IMG/VR virus record: IMGVR_UViG_3300035088_000007
Location: 1 to 43,548 of that record
Source of the DNA: a virus
Direction: 5' to 3' (one strand)
Length of the DNA: 43,548 nt
Shown: positions 30,994 to 37,659 of the stretch, one piece after another
How the letters are laid out: each line of letters begins with the position of its first letter
How positions within the stretch are numbered: position 1 is the stretch's first letter
Made by a program: the position numbers and the translations under genes
Notes under the pieces: model-generated
What the model was told of the DNA's origin: nothing
Seen by the model: only the letters and a program-made list of their open reading frames with translations
Databases searched by the model: none

Positions 30994-31613
30994 TCCGCGG
31001 CCCTCCCCCGGAGGTTTGAAGGGACAAAGTCGTCCTCGACCTCTGCCTCGAGCAAATTGACTGCAGATTGATAGCTATCAGTGTAAAGCCGCGCCGCCTC
31101 GCGGACAGCGTCGACAATCTCAGCATCGGTCGGCGGCCATTTGCGATCATAGGCGCCGTCCCGCCACACACCATTGGCATGGATGGAATGGCAGGCCTTC
31201 TCTATCGCCCAGCACGGGAACGCAGCCACGGCCCTCCGTACGGCCTCCACGCGACCAGCCACGGACTGGTCGCCGCGTGATCCCATCGACGGATAGCCGC
31301 CGTACATGTCGGTCAGCGCCAAAGCGACCCGATCAGCTTCACGCGCGTCATAGGGCGCGACCGCCGGCGCGAGTTCGTCGCGGCGATTCTCCAGCGCTCG
31401 GGCTTCGATCCAAGTTAGCGGCCGGCGCAACTGCCGGGGCTTGCCGGATTCCTTCCATGCGCTCCAAACCGCACGAGGTATTTCAATGTCGGTCGTACGG
31501 TTCGCCACCGGCGGCATTTTGGTCAGCGGCTTCGTCCTCGGCGATCTTTCGTCGGAGCGTGGCAGCAAGTCCCGAGAACCCGCCGAGGGCGTGATCGGAG
31601 GAAGCTTTTCCAT
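30990..31613 (-). CDS. Probable replication-associated protein (P-like position)
   Basis: 207 residues from the ATG behind AAAGGA. The C-terminal half has GYPSMGSRGDQSVAGRVEAV, WAIEKACHSIHANGVWRDGA and RKWPPTDAEIVDAVREAARL, blocks found in rhizobial phage proteins encoded next to replication initiators. In lambda this slot is the helicase loader. It overlaps the initiator gene by 131 bases in another frame. It has no AAA motif, so the role is inferred. Confidence 0.5.
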   Translation of the reverse strand: MEKLPPITPSAGSRDLLPRSDERSPRTKPLTKMPPVANRTTDIEIPRAVWSAWKESGKPRQLRRPLTWIEARALENRRDELAPAVAPYDAREADRVALALTDMYGGYPSMGSRGDQSVAGRVEAVRRAVAAFPCWAIEKACHSIHANGVWRDGAYDRKWPPTDAEIVDAVREAARLYTDSYQSAVNLLEAEVEDDFVPSNLRGRAAE

Positions 31614-32208
31614 TGCGTTGCGGTCCTTTCGATACGATTTGCCTGATCCGATTTCGCCACGTAGCTAGCCAATCCAGTTTGGTCCCGCGCGATCCTGGCA
31701 GTGCTGCCCAATAGTCCACGAATTCATCCCAGAGCGGCGCTACGCGACCGGGCTGGACGCCCAGCTTGATCGCCTCGTCGATGAACGGCTGTGTCAGGAA
31801 CTCGCCCGTCTTGAGCCGCGTACCTCTCGCGCGCGCAACCACCTCTTGCTTTCTTTCTTTCTTGCTTGTTCCAAGAGGGTCTTCAGGAAGTAAGAAAGAA
31901 GAAGTAAGTAAGTCGCGCGTAGAATCGAAACGTGACGCGTCACGTGACGATATCGCCTCGATTACAACAGCGCTTGCCACATCGTTTGCTTTGGCAACCT
32001 GTTGGTTTTTCTTGCGATTTCGATAGTTGAGAGAGCGTACACGCGCCATCTCCTGCGTGACGCTGCGTGACGCGTCACGTGACGCGTCACGTGACGATAG
32101 CGTGACGCGTGACGTGACGTTCTCCATAGCTCGTACAGCCATCACGATCGCGCCGGCCGGATAATTTTCCGACAGCATCCGCTCGACCATGTCCGCGATT
32201 GGCGTCAT
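31483..32208 (-). CDS. Replication initiator (O-like)
   Basis: 241 residues. The C-terminal stretch LWDEFVDYWAALPGSRGTKL then DWLATWRNRIRQIVS is the ending shared by phage and DnaT-type replisome organisers. The centre is basic (YRNRKKNQQVAKAND). The N-terminal part carries iterated SRDASRDASR residues encoded by DNA iterons, the probable origin. It should bind these iterons and recruit the helicase. A strong GGGAG ribosome site precedes it. Confidence 0.7.
   Translation of the reverse strand: MTPIADMVERMLSENYPAGAIVMAVRAMENVTSRVTLSSRDASRDASRSVTQEMARVRSLNYRNRKKNQQVAKANDVASAVVIEAISSRDASRFDSTRDLLTSSFLLPEDPLGTSKKERKQEVVARARGTRLKTGEFLTQPFIDEAIKLGVQPGRVAPLWDEFVDYWAALPGSRGTKLDWLATWRNRIRQIVSKGPQRNGKASSDHALGGFSGLAATLRRKIAEDEAADQNAAGGEPYDRH
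31845..32119. other. Probable replication origin inside the initiator gene
   Basis: The 19-mer CGTGACGCGTCACGTGACG occurs three times (31931-31949, 32066-32084, 32078-32096), and ten GTGACG or inverted CGTCAC units lie between 31932 and 32119, several spaced 10-12 bp apart. Next to them, 31845-31872 is a C/T tract and 31886-31913 a G/A tract that form an imperfect inverted repeat, with purines on one strand. This is the iteron plus purine-asymmetric unwinding region order of the lambda origin in gene O. Confidence 0.7.
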
Positions 32209-32223
32209 TCCTGATGGGCTCCC

Positions 32224-32610
32224 TTATGCTGGCCAATTGGTTCGCACGGTCACACGCACGCCGCTCACCATTGCCCACCGCATGGAGAAATCCCGCACGA
32301 TCGGCCGATGGTCGCCCTGGATCACGCCATGGGTCACCAGCAGATCCATTGTTGCTTTCTCGCGGTTGCAGAGGTCCCAAGTATCGCTGGACTCCTGCAT
32401 GCTGACCTCGATCAGCACGGAGACGGGGCCTTTGATCCGTGGCGGGCGCTGGCGCAGCAGTTCCCAGCCGGCGCGGTTCTCCCAAGCCTGGTATGCTCTG
32501 GTCTTGACGCGGCGGCGCCCTGTGCCGGCAAACAGATTATTGCTGGTCGGAGGCATCGAAAGGTCGATGACCACTACGTCATGAGCTAGGGGCTGGGCGA
32601 GCGCGTCCAT
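32224..32610 (-). CDS. RusA-like Holliday junction resolvase
   Basis: 128 residues. LSMPPTSNNLFAGTGRRRVK is the N-terminal strand region, DTWDLCNREKATMDLLVTHG contains the metal-binding acids and lysine of the family, and VIQGDHRPIVRDFSMRWA is the final block. It would resolve branched replication and recombination intermediates. The start at 32610 follows the upstream stop; a longer start would run into that gene. Confidence 0.85.
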   Translation of the reverse strand: MDALAQPLAHDVVVIDLSMPPTSNNLFAGTGRRRVKTRAYQAWENRAGWELLRQRPPRIKGPVSVLIEVSMQESSDTWDLCNREKATMDLLVTHGVIQGDHRPIVRDFSMRWAMVSGVRVTVRTNWPA

Positions 32611-32614
32611 TAGA

Positions 32615-33139
32615 TTATCGTCTCCGTGGTTCCAATGCGCGAAAGCAGATTGCGGCGTGTCCGGCGCAATAGGAGCCTTCTGATGTTGGCTGGTTGCAAA
32701 ACAGGTATGGGACGAAATTCCCGTTTGGATATCTGCACCCATCCGGCACCAGCTCGAGCAAAGGGACCGCTCCGGGCCGCGGATCGGGCCGGGGCACGAA
32801 TGCCGCTATCGGATTTCCGATGGCGCTATTGGCTTTCCTGATGGCGATATCTGGCCTCTGGATATTGGGCTTGCGCCCGCGTTTGAATTTCGGCGCAGCG
32901 CCCAAAATTGGTACGGGTGAACTCGGTAGATGCGCCGATTTTTTCCCCATCCGCGCGTTCAGAACGGTTTGCGAAGCCTTCATCGGTATACGTTCCCGCC
33001 TTGCCCGGCCGATCACCGAATTGCGGGATTTCCTGAGCCCGAACGTCGCGTTGATCTGAGCCGCAGCCATCGCTGCAGACAGGCCAGCCTCGAAATGGGC
33101 GCGCAGTGCGTTGTCGTATTCGGGTAACCAGTCGCTCAT
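32615..33139 (-). CDS. GcrA-family cell-cycle regulator
   Basis: 174 residues. LPEYDNALRAHFEAGLSAAM and RKSRNSVIGRARRERI are the N-terminal GcrA DNA-binding motif. The C-terminal part has CRYPNGN, FCNQP and SYCAGH, the conserved sigma-factor-contacting Cys/His region. In Caulobacterales and Rhizobiales GcrA activates genes with CcrM-methylated GANTC promoters. A phage copy might redirect RNA polymerase or link phage expression to the cell cycle. It is transcribed with the early replication genes. Confidence 0.85.
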   Translation of the reverse strand: MSDWLPEYDNALRAHFEAGLSAAMAAAQINATFGLRKSRNSVIGRARRERIPMKASQTVLNARMGKKSAHLPSSPVPILGAAPKFKRGRKPNIQRPDIAIRKANSAIGNPIAAFVPRPDPRPGAVPLLELVPDGCRYPNGNFVPYLFCNQPTSEGSYCAGHAAICFRALEPRRR

Positions 33140-33408
33140 GCCGCTCCCCGCTCAACCGCAGCGAGACATTGCCACGATGGATTTTCGAGGAATGCAGGTA
33201 ACCGCTCGAATTGCTTCAGCCGCTTGAGTTCAGCGGCGAGCTTGATCAGCGTCGCGCGCGGCACAAGCACGCAGTCGTCGGGAATGGGTGACCCTGCCGC
33301 CGCACCTGACAGGGGGTGCAAGGCCGCAGCGGCAGGGCCGTCCGTCGTCGGGAGAACGACGGATTCGCGATTGAATGTCGGGGGAGGCGGGAGCGGTGTC
33401 GTCGTCAT
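33136..33408 (-). CDS. Hypothetical protein with Pro-rich N-terminus
   Basis: 90 residues from the ATG in the ATGA overlap with the previous gene, starting MTTTPLPPPPTFNRESVVLP. After a disordered stretch a helical part follows (VPRATLIKLAAELKRLKQFE). Its function is unknown. It precedes the GcrA-family gene and is coupled to it. Confidence 0.6.
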   Translation of the reverse strand: MTTTPLPPPPTFNRESVVLPTTDGPAAAALHPLSGAAAGSPIPDDCVLVPRATLIKLAAELKRLKQFERLPAFLENPSWQCLAAVERGAA

Positions 33409-33575
33409 TTGAACCAAATCCTCGTTGGCGCGACGTAGCCGAATAGTGAGTTGAGTACGGAGTTACCGCCCGATGGCCAAAAATGTGCTTGCGACGAAAT
33501 GTCACCTGTGGTTGCATACCTATTGCCACCGGGTGGGGGCGCGTGATGAGCAACGTGATCGATTTCGCGCTTCAT
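33405..33575 (-). CDS. Small hypothetical protein (56 aa)
   Basis: Starts in ATGA after the Cro-like gene and ends in ATGA before the next gene, encoding MKREIDHVAHHAPPPGGNRY and a Gly/Ser/Trp-containing remainder. Both ends show the coupling used throughout this operon, which is the main support. Another frame with the same span is less well connected. No family is known. Confidence 0.6.
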   Translation of the reverse strand: MKREIDHVAHHAPPPGGNRYATTGDISSQAHFWPSGGNSVLNSLFGYVAPTRIWFK

Positions 33576-33817
33576 GCGCGGGCCTCAGCGACCGGGCGCG
33601 GCACGTCTTCAGGCCACTTGGCCCCCTCCGGCCATTTGTCGGAGAACCAGCGCAACGCGGCCTCCAGCCGACCAACCGTGATGTTGGCGCCCTCCTCTTC
33701 CAAGGCCTTGAGGCGTTTGCCGTCATTCAAAGCGCGGGAAGAGACTGTGGATAGCGGCACGCCCTCGGCCACACCGTATGCGCGCGCCACTTTGAGCAGG
33801 TGTTCGATTGCTGACAT
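33572..33817 (-). CDS. Cro-position regulator
   Basis: 81 residues: AIEHLLKVARAYGVAEGVPL, STVSSRALNDGKRLKALEEE, then GANITVGRLEAALRWFSDKW and PEGAKWPEDVPRP. This protein type, with its STVS...DGK and RWFSD...WP motifs, is a frequent first gene of alphaproteobacterial phage early operons. It probably binds the operators in front of it. The mRNA should be leaderless (promoter 6 bases before the ATG). It is not a typical XRE domain. Confidence 0.7.
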   Translation of the reverse strand: MSAIEHLLKVARAYGVAEGVPLSTVSSRALNDGKRLKALEEEGANITVGRLEAALRWFSDKWPEGAKWPEDVPRPVAEARA

Positions 33818-33823
33818 GGGCGC

Positions 33824-33852
33824 AATATCGGTAGGTGTACCGGTTTTGTCAA
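33824..33852 (-). promoter_or_regulatory. Leftward early promoter (PR-like), leaderless
   Basis: TTGACA (33852-33847), a 17-base spacer and GATATT (33829-33824), leftward. Only six bases lie between the minus 10 box and the Cro-like ATG, so transcription would start at or near the A of the ATG. Operator 1 occupies the spacer. Confidence 0.75.
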
Positions 33853-33903
33853 CGGTAAACTTGCCGGATGCACACCCTTGGCGTTCCGGTCATCCTACCG
33901 GAA
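33828..33903. promoter_or_regulatory. Operator cluster between the two divergent regulators
   Basis: Three dyads of the form CCGGTA-N4-TACCGG. TCGGTA-GGTG-TACCGG (33828-33843) is in the leftward promoter spacer. ACGGTA-AACT-TGCCGG (33852-33867) is weaker and touches the TTGACA. TTCCGGT-N6-ACCGGAA (33884-33903) overlaps the repressor start. Centres are 24 and 34 bases apart. Together with two more copies after the repressor gene this forms a five-site switch. Confidence 0.75.
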
Positions 33904-34220
33904 TGGATCATGAAACACTTCTGGCCAATATCGAACGGCACCTGAAGGCCAAAAAGGTCAGTGCCGACGCCGTATCCAAACTTGCCAAGCGACCCGACGC
34001 GATCCGAAACTTGCGCCGGCGTGTCAAAGGCGAGTTCGACGGCAGCATGACCCTTGACACCCTGATCGATATCGCGCGCGCGCTTGACGTGCCGCCGTGG
34101 GAGCTAATGCGCCCGCCAGGCACGACCGCAAGCGCGGACGAGCTACGCGACCTGATCGACCAGCGTATCGAGGAGCGGCTGGCAGCCCCCTCAAATACCC
34201 CTAAAAGAAAAATCCGGTAG
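33903..34220 (+). CDS. CI-position lysogeny repressor
   Basis: 105 residues. LLANIERHLKAKKVSADAVS and KLAKRPDAIRNLRRRVKGEF form the start and recognition part of an XRE-type HTH, with TLDTLIDIARALDVPPWELM closing the domain. The short tail DELRDLIDQRIEERLAA is probably for dimerisation. No LexA-like cleavage domain is present, so induction may not go through RecA. No ribosome site is seen and operator 3 overlaps the ATG. Confidence 0.75.
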   Translation: MDHETLLANIERHLKAKKVSADAVSKLAKRPDAIRNLRRRVKGEFDGSMTLDTLIDIARALDVPPWELMRPPGTTASADELRDLIDQRIEERLAAPSNTPKRKIR

Positions 34221-34257
34221 GCGTACCGATTTCGCTTGACCGGTACGAATACCGGTC
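34214..34257. promoter_or_regulatory. Operators 4 and 5 after the repressor gene
   Basis: CCGGTA-GGCG-TACCGA (34214-34229) overlaps the repressor stop. GACCGGTA-CGAA-TACCGGTC (34238-34257) is a perfect dyad with 8-bp arms that lies between the minus 35 and minus 10 boxes of the rightward promoter. Centres are 26 bases apart. They match the operators upstream of the repressor. Confidence 0.8.
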
Positions 34258-34264
34258 CTAAGGT
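34236..34264 (+). promoter_or_regulatory. Rightward early promoter (PL-like)
   Basis: TTGACC (34236-34241), 17 bases, TAAGGT (34259-34264). The minus 10 is imperfect, but operator 5 fills the spacer exactly as operator 1 fills that of the leftward promoter, so repression would be by occlusion. It drives the recombination operon. Confidence 0.6.
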
Positions 34265-34289
34265 GGCTCCATCAGATCAGGAGCCGCCA

Positions 34290-34508
34290 ATGTCCTTCCG
34301 CATCATCAACACCCAAGAAGCCCACACTGGTCCGCGCGGCGTGCGCTACGTCCACGATGCCGCCCGGCCGTTCGCGGTCCTGTTCAATTCCAATCGCGGC
34401 GAGATTTGCGCGCTCCGCTGTTCCACCGAGCAGGCTGCTGAAGCGGCCGTCGCCAAGTTCACCGCCTCTCGCGCCCGCTATGCCGCGCGCAACGCGCAGG
34501 TGGCGTGA
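34290..34508 (+). CDS. Hypothetical protein, first gene of the rightward operon
   Basis: 72 residues from the ATG after AGGAG, starting MSFRIINTQEAHTGPRGVRY. It continues with strands (FAVLFNSNRGEICALRCST) and ends in a basic helix (EAAVAKFTASRARYAARN). An earlier in-frame ATG lies in the promoter and is unlikely. As the first gene under the PL-like promoter it may be an early regulator or anti-host factor, but no family is known. Confidence 0.65.
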   Translation: MSFRIINTQEAHTGPRGVRYVHDAARPFAVLFNSNRGEICALRCSTEQAAEAAVAKFTASRARYAARNAQVA

Positions 34509-34732
34509 TGGGCAACGCTCACGACACATTCAATCCGTCTGAGATCACGCAGGCCGACCCGGACGAGCCATTCGGCCAACAGCGCCAAGTCGTTCACGTC
34601 ACGATGCTGGGCGATCTGCGGGATGTCGAACACTACATGGCCATCCTGCGCAGGGCCGCCGAACGATCCGGCGATAATACTCAGCGCATGGGCAATCAAT
34701 TCAAAATCTTCCCTCGCGCCAACAACGACTGA
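34508..34732 (+). CDS. Hypothetical protein
   Basis: 74 residues, starting MGNAHDTFNPSEITQADPDE, coupled to the previous gene by TGATG. The middle (RQVVHVTMLGDLRDVEHYMA) reads as strand then helix, and the end is basic. The function is unknown. Confidence 0.6.
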   Translation: MGNAHDTFNPSEITQADPDEPFGQQRQVVHVTMLGDLRDVEHYMAILRRAAERSGDNTQRMGNQFKIFPRANND

Positions 34733-34742
34733 GGTTTGCATC

Positions 34743-34904
34743 ATGACCCCCACCTCCGAGACCACCGAAGTCATCGAATTCCCCGGCGTCAAGACCATCG
34801 TCACCACTCTGCCCGACGGCAAGAAGCTGTATCGGACCGTGGTCACGAAGAACCGGGGCGCCGCCGGCACGCCGCACCTCGCCAAGATCGCGCGGGAGGG
34901 GTGA
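34743..34904 (+). CDS. Small hypothetical protein (53 aa)
   Basis: Starts MTPTSETTEVIEFPGVKTIV from an ATG eight bases after GAGG. It is a short beta-like protein with a DGKKLYRTVVTKNRG hairpin. The function is unknown. Confidence 0.6.
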   Translation: MTPTSETTEVIEFPGVKTIVTTLPDGKKLYRTVVTKNRGAAGTPHLAKIAREG

Positions 34905-34907
34905 GCC

Positions 34908-35306
34908 ATGACGCCAGCACGCCGCCAGCACCTCGGCCGCCGCATCTGCTCCGATCTGGACCAGATGCCGAGCGCGCAACCTACCGCAGTCCTTTACTTC
35001 GTAATCGCGCAGTTCAAGGACGGCCGCGCCTCGGTTGAGCGCGATACCACCCGCATGAACCGCCCCGACACGATCGAGGACATTCGATCCGGCGAGCTAT
35101 CCGACGTCGTCATGGTGATCGAAACCGAGTTCACGCCGCACGGTCTGAGCGGTTTGATGAACTCCCGCGACGTGACGGCCGATATCCTGGCCGAGGCCGA
35201 GGAGCTTCGCGCGCAGGACCGCAGCCCGATCATGAGCGCGCTGGATAGGCTGCTGGCTGATCTCGACCACGATCGCGACAGTCGTAAACACGAGGCAGTC
35301 CGATGA
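34908..35306 (+). CDS. Hypothetical protein
   Basis: 132 residues. The first part is alpha/beta (AVLYFVIAQFKDGRASVERD) and the C-terminal part is a charged helix (ADILAEAEELRAQDRSPIMS). It may be a small regulatory or anti-host protein of the early operon. It is coupled by ATGA to a small membrane protein. Confidence 0.6.
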   Translation: MTPARRQHLGRRICSDLDQMPSAQPTAVLYFVIAQFKDGRASVERDTTRMNRPDTIEDIRSGELSDVVMVIETEFTPHGLSGLMNSRDVTADILAEAEELRAQDRSPIMSALDRLLADLDHDRDSRKHEAVR

Positions 35307-35416
35307 CAACCCTAATAGCCGCAATTGCCGCCCTGATCAGCGTCGGTATCCTCTGCAGCGTCATCGCGATTTGCTTCGCCGAGATGTCGCGCGCTGAACG
35401 GAGTGATGAGCGATGA
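35303..35416 (+). CDS. Very small membrane protein (37 aa)
   Basis: Joined at both ends by ATGA. MTTLIAAIAALISVGILCSV starts one hydrophobic helix that ends in a charged tail (EMSRAERSDER). It is the first of two adjacent 37-residue membrane peptides in the early operon before the recombination genes. A superinfection-exclusion or host-membrane role is possible. Confidence 0.6.
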   Translation: MTTLIAAIAALISVGILCSVIAICFAEMSRAERSDER

Positions 35417-35526
35417 AATTCACAGCTACGATCGCCCCGCCTCTCGCCGCCGCACTCGCCGGCACGCTGTTCATGATCGTGGAGCACTATTACGTGGCTC
35501 CGTTGCTCGCAAGGTGGTTCGAATGA
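35413..35526 (+). CDS. Very small membrane protein (37 aa)
   Basis: Joined at both ends by ATGA, of the same length as its upstream neighbour. MKFTATIAPPLAAALAGTLF gives one hydrophobic segment with a polar C-terminal end (EHYYVAPLLARWFE). No family is known. The paired arrangement suggests a small two-part membrane function. Confidence 0.6.
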   Translation: MKFTATIAPPLAAALAGTLFMIVEHYYVAPLLARWFE

Positions 35527-36257
35527 CAAACGCAGTTGAGAAGATTGACGTACAGCAGGTTCCGGCGGCTATCACGCCCATGGACATGCTCAATCGAGCG
35601 GTTTCATCTGGCGCCGATCTGGATATGATCGAGAAACTCATGAACCTGCAAGAGCGCTGGGAGGCAGGTAATGCCCGCAAGGCGTTTGAACATGCGCTGG
35701 CTGCGGCCAAGGGCGAAATCCCGATCGTGATCCGTAACGCCACCGGGCACAACGACAAGAAGTATGCCGACTTCGCTGCGATCGCCAAGGCTATAGACCC
35801 CATCCTCGGACGCCACGGCCTCTCCTACCGCTTCAAGACGGTCCAGACCGACAAGGCCATCACGGTGACCTGCGTGCTGTTCGGTCATGGCCACAGCGAG
35901 GAAACGGCTCTGACTGCCGGCGCAGACACGTCCGGCAACAAGAACGCCATTCAGGCGATCGGATCGACCCTGACCTATCTGCAGCGCTACTCGCTCGTTC
36001 AGATGCTTGGCCTTGCGGCGGCGAAGGATGATGACGGCAATGCCTCATCTGAACAGCCCTACACCCCGCCCGAAGGCTCAATCACCCAGCGCCAGGTAGA
36101 CAACCTGATCGAGCTGCTCGAGGACAAGGGCGCGAGCCGCAAGGCATTCCTGCAGTGGGCCAAGCAGAAGGGGCACGCCAAGGAGCGGCTGGAGGATATC
36201 CCGGCCGATCACTACGACGCCTGTGTGGCTGCAATCCAAGCGTTCAAGAAGGCCTGA
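35523..36257 (+). CDS. ERF-family single-strand annealing protein
   Basis: 244 residues from the ATGA overlap. MIEKLMNLQERWEAGNARKA and FEHALAAAKGEIPIVIRNAT, then KYADFAAIAKAIDPILGRHG, then DTSGNKNAIQAIGSTLTYLQRY (split here by the family's conserved GS-x-x-TYLQRY block) show the ERF core. The C-terminal domain (SITQRQVDNLIELLEDKG) is a common ERF tail. It anneals complementary single strands, in partnership with the exonuclease next door. Confidence 0.9.
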   Translation: MTNAVEKIDVQQVPAAITPMDMLNRAVSSGADLDMIEKLMNLQERWEAGNARKAFEHALAAAKGEIPIVIRNATGHNDKKYADFAAIAKAIDPILGRHGLSYRFKTVQTDKAITVTCVLFGHGHSEETALTAGADTSGNKNAIQAIGSTLTYLQRYSLVQMLGLAAAKDDDGNASSEQPYTPPEGSITQRQVDNLIELLEDKGASRKAFLQWAKQKGHAKERLEDIPADHYDACVAAIQAFKKA

Positions 36258-36260
36258 ACC

Positions 36261-36872
36261 ATGCTCGAAATCATCAATTGCGAACAGAACTCCGAGGAAT
36301 GGCTCCGCGCCAGGATGGGCATCCCGACTGCTTCCGCGTTCTCCGACGTGCTGGCCAAGGGCGAGGGCAAGGTTCGAAGAACCTACATGCTAAAACTTGC
36401 CGGCGAGATCATCACGGGCGAGCCGATGGAGTCCTTCACCAACGGCCACACCGAGCGCGGACATGCCATGGAGGACGAGGCCCGCGACCTCTACACGTTC
36501 CAGACTGGCGCGAACCTGCATCGCGTCGGGTTTGTCAAAAACATGGGCGTCGGCTGCTCCCCGGATTCGCTGATCGGCGAGGACGGCGGGTTGGAGATCA
36601 AGACCAAGCTCCCTCACCTCCTGATCGACGTCATCCTGAAAGACAAGTGCCCGCCCGAACACGTCGCGCAGATCCAGGGAACGCTTTGGGTCACTGGCCG
36701 GCAATGGTGGGATATCGTCATCTACTGGCCCGGTATTCCGCTGTTCGTAAAGCGTGTGACGCGGGATGAAGCCTACATCCAGACGCTGGCGGTGGAAGTC
36801 GTTCGCTTCAGCCATGAACTTGCAGAAGTCGTGGCTCAGATCAAGCAGATGGGTGCGAGGGTCGCAGCATGA
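36261..36872 (+). CDS. YqaJ/lambda-Exo type exonuclease
   Basis: 203 residues. NSEEWLRARMGIPTASAFSD is the N-terminal family motif. GCSPDSLIGEDGGLEIKTK holds D102, E112 and K114 of the PD-(D/E)XK core, and HVAQIQGTLWVTGRQWWDIV the Q motif. It chews 5' ends so the ERF protein can anneal strands, and also helps the phage recombine with other phages. The gene order annealer-exonuclease-NinB is typical. Confidence 0.9.
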   Translation: MLEIINCEQNSEEWLRARMGIPTASAFSDVLAKGEGKVRRTYMLKLAGEIITGEPMESFTNGHTERGHAMEDEARDLYTFQTGANLHRVGFVKNMGVGCSPDSLIGEDGGLEIKTKLPHLLIDVILKDKCPPEHVAQIQGTLWVTGRQWWDIVIYWPGIPLFVKRVTRDEAYIQTLAVEVVRFSHELAEVVAQIKQMGARVAA

Positions 36873-37261
36873 CCAGCCGCGCCGTCGTCCAAATCAAAGC
36901 CCCGGCCGATCGCAATCTGATTGCGAGATGGGCTCAGAATGTCCCTAAAGGAACGACAGTAGAGTTCCGGGCGCCGCGCCGGTCGAACGACCAAAACGCA
37001 CTGATGTGGAGCCTGCTGACCCAAATCAGTAAGCAAGTCGAGTGGTTCGGAAAGATGCGCTCTGCGGAAGATTGGAAGGATCTGACCACCGCAGCCCTCC
37101 GCGGTGCTGAGTTCGTGCCCGGCATCACTCCGGGGACCATAGTCCCGCTTGGGATGAGAACGAGCCAGATGACCTCGCAGGAGATCAGCGAGTTGATTGA
37201 ATCCCTATACGCCTTCGGCGCCGAGCGTGGCGTGAAGTTTCGGGAGCTTGAACTCGTATGA
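36869..37261 (+). CDS. ninB: NinB/Orf-like recombination protein
   Basis: 130 residues. RSNDQNALMWSLLTQISKQV is the conserved NinB helix, EDWKDLTTAALRGAEFVPGI and TSQMTSQEISELIESLYAFG are the remaining blocks. It assists recombination by replacing RecFOR-type loaders in lambda. Joined to neighbours by ATGA. Confidence 0.88.
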   Translation: MTSRAVVQIKAPADRNLIARWAQNVPKGTTVEFRAPRRSNDQNALMWSLLTQISKQVEWFGKMRSAEDWKDLTTAALRGAEFVPGITPGTIVPLGMRTSQMTSQEISELIESLYAFGAERGVKFRELELV

Positions 37262-37641
37262 GCCTCCGCGGTCAAAAACGCACCGAGTTCCCCCAGTCAG
37301 TCCGCAAGGCCGCGTTCGCCCGCGCCTGCAAGCCTGACGGGATTCCAAAATGCGAAGCCCCAGGCTGCGGCAAGGTGATCCGCGCAGGCCATCTGATATT
37401 CGAGCATGTGCAGCCTGACGGCCTCGGAGGAGAGCCTACGATCGACAACTGCAAATGCTACTGCGACGTCTGCGCGGACAAGAAGACGGTTGAGGAAGAC
37501 AATCCGCGCATGGCCAAGGCCGACAGGGTGTTGAAGAGATCCTATGACCTGATGCCGGCGAAACGGCCGATTGCATCACGAGGTTTCGCCCGGCGCCAGC
37601 GCACCCATGCGGGACGGCCGCCGGTTCAACGTTTTAGCTAA
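37258..37641 (+). CDS. HNH endonuclease-like protein
   Basis: 127 residues. CEAPGCGKVIRAGHLIFEHV carries the first Cys pair and the HNH histidines, QPDGLGGEPTIDNCKCYCDV the central Asn and second Cys pair, and KKT the closing lysine. It is a zinc-linked HNH domain of the kind found near phage recombination or replication genes. It may nick DNA or aid packaging; there is no evidence of homing. Confidence 0.8.
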   Translation: MSLRGQKRTEFPQSVRKAAFARACKPDGIPKCEAPGCGKVIRAGHLIFEHVQPDGLGGEPTIDNCKCYCDVCADKKTVEEDNPRMAKADRVLKRSYDLMPAKRPIASRGFARRQRTHAGRPPVQRFS

Positions 37642-37659
37642 TGGGAAATTAACGAAACC

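Noticed and set aside
31840-32120. CRISPR array
   Set aside because: Repeats are short, overlapping and without unique spacers, and lie in a coding frame; they are iterons.
33230-33553. Leftward frame of about 107 codons below the Cro-like gene
   Set aside because: It overlaps two ATGA-coupled frames that fit the operon better, and its second half is Arg/Cys-rich shadow.
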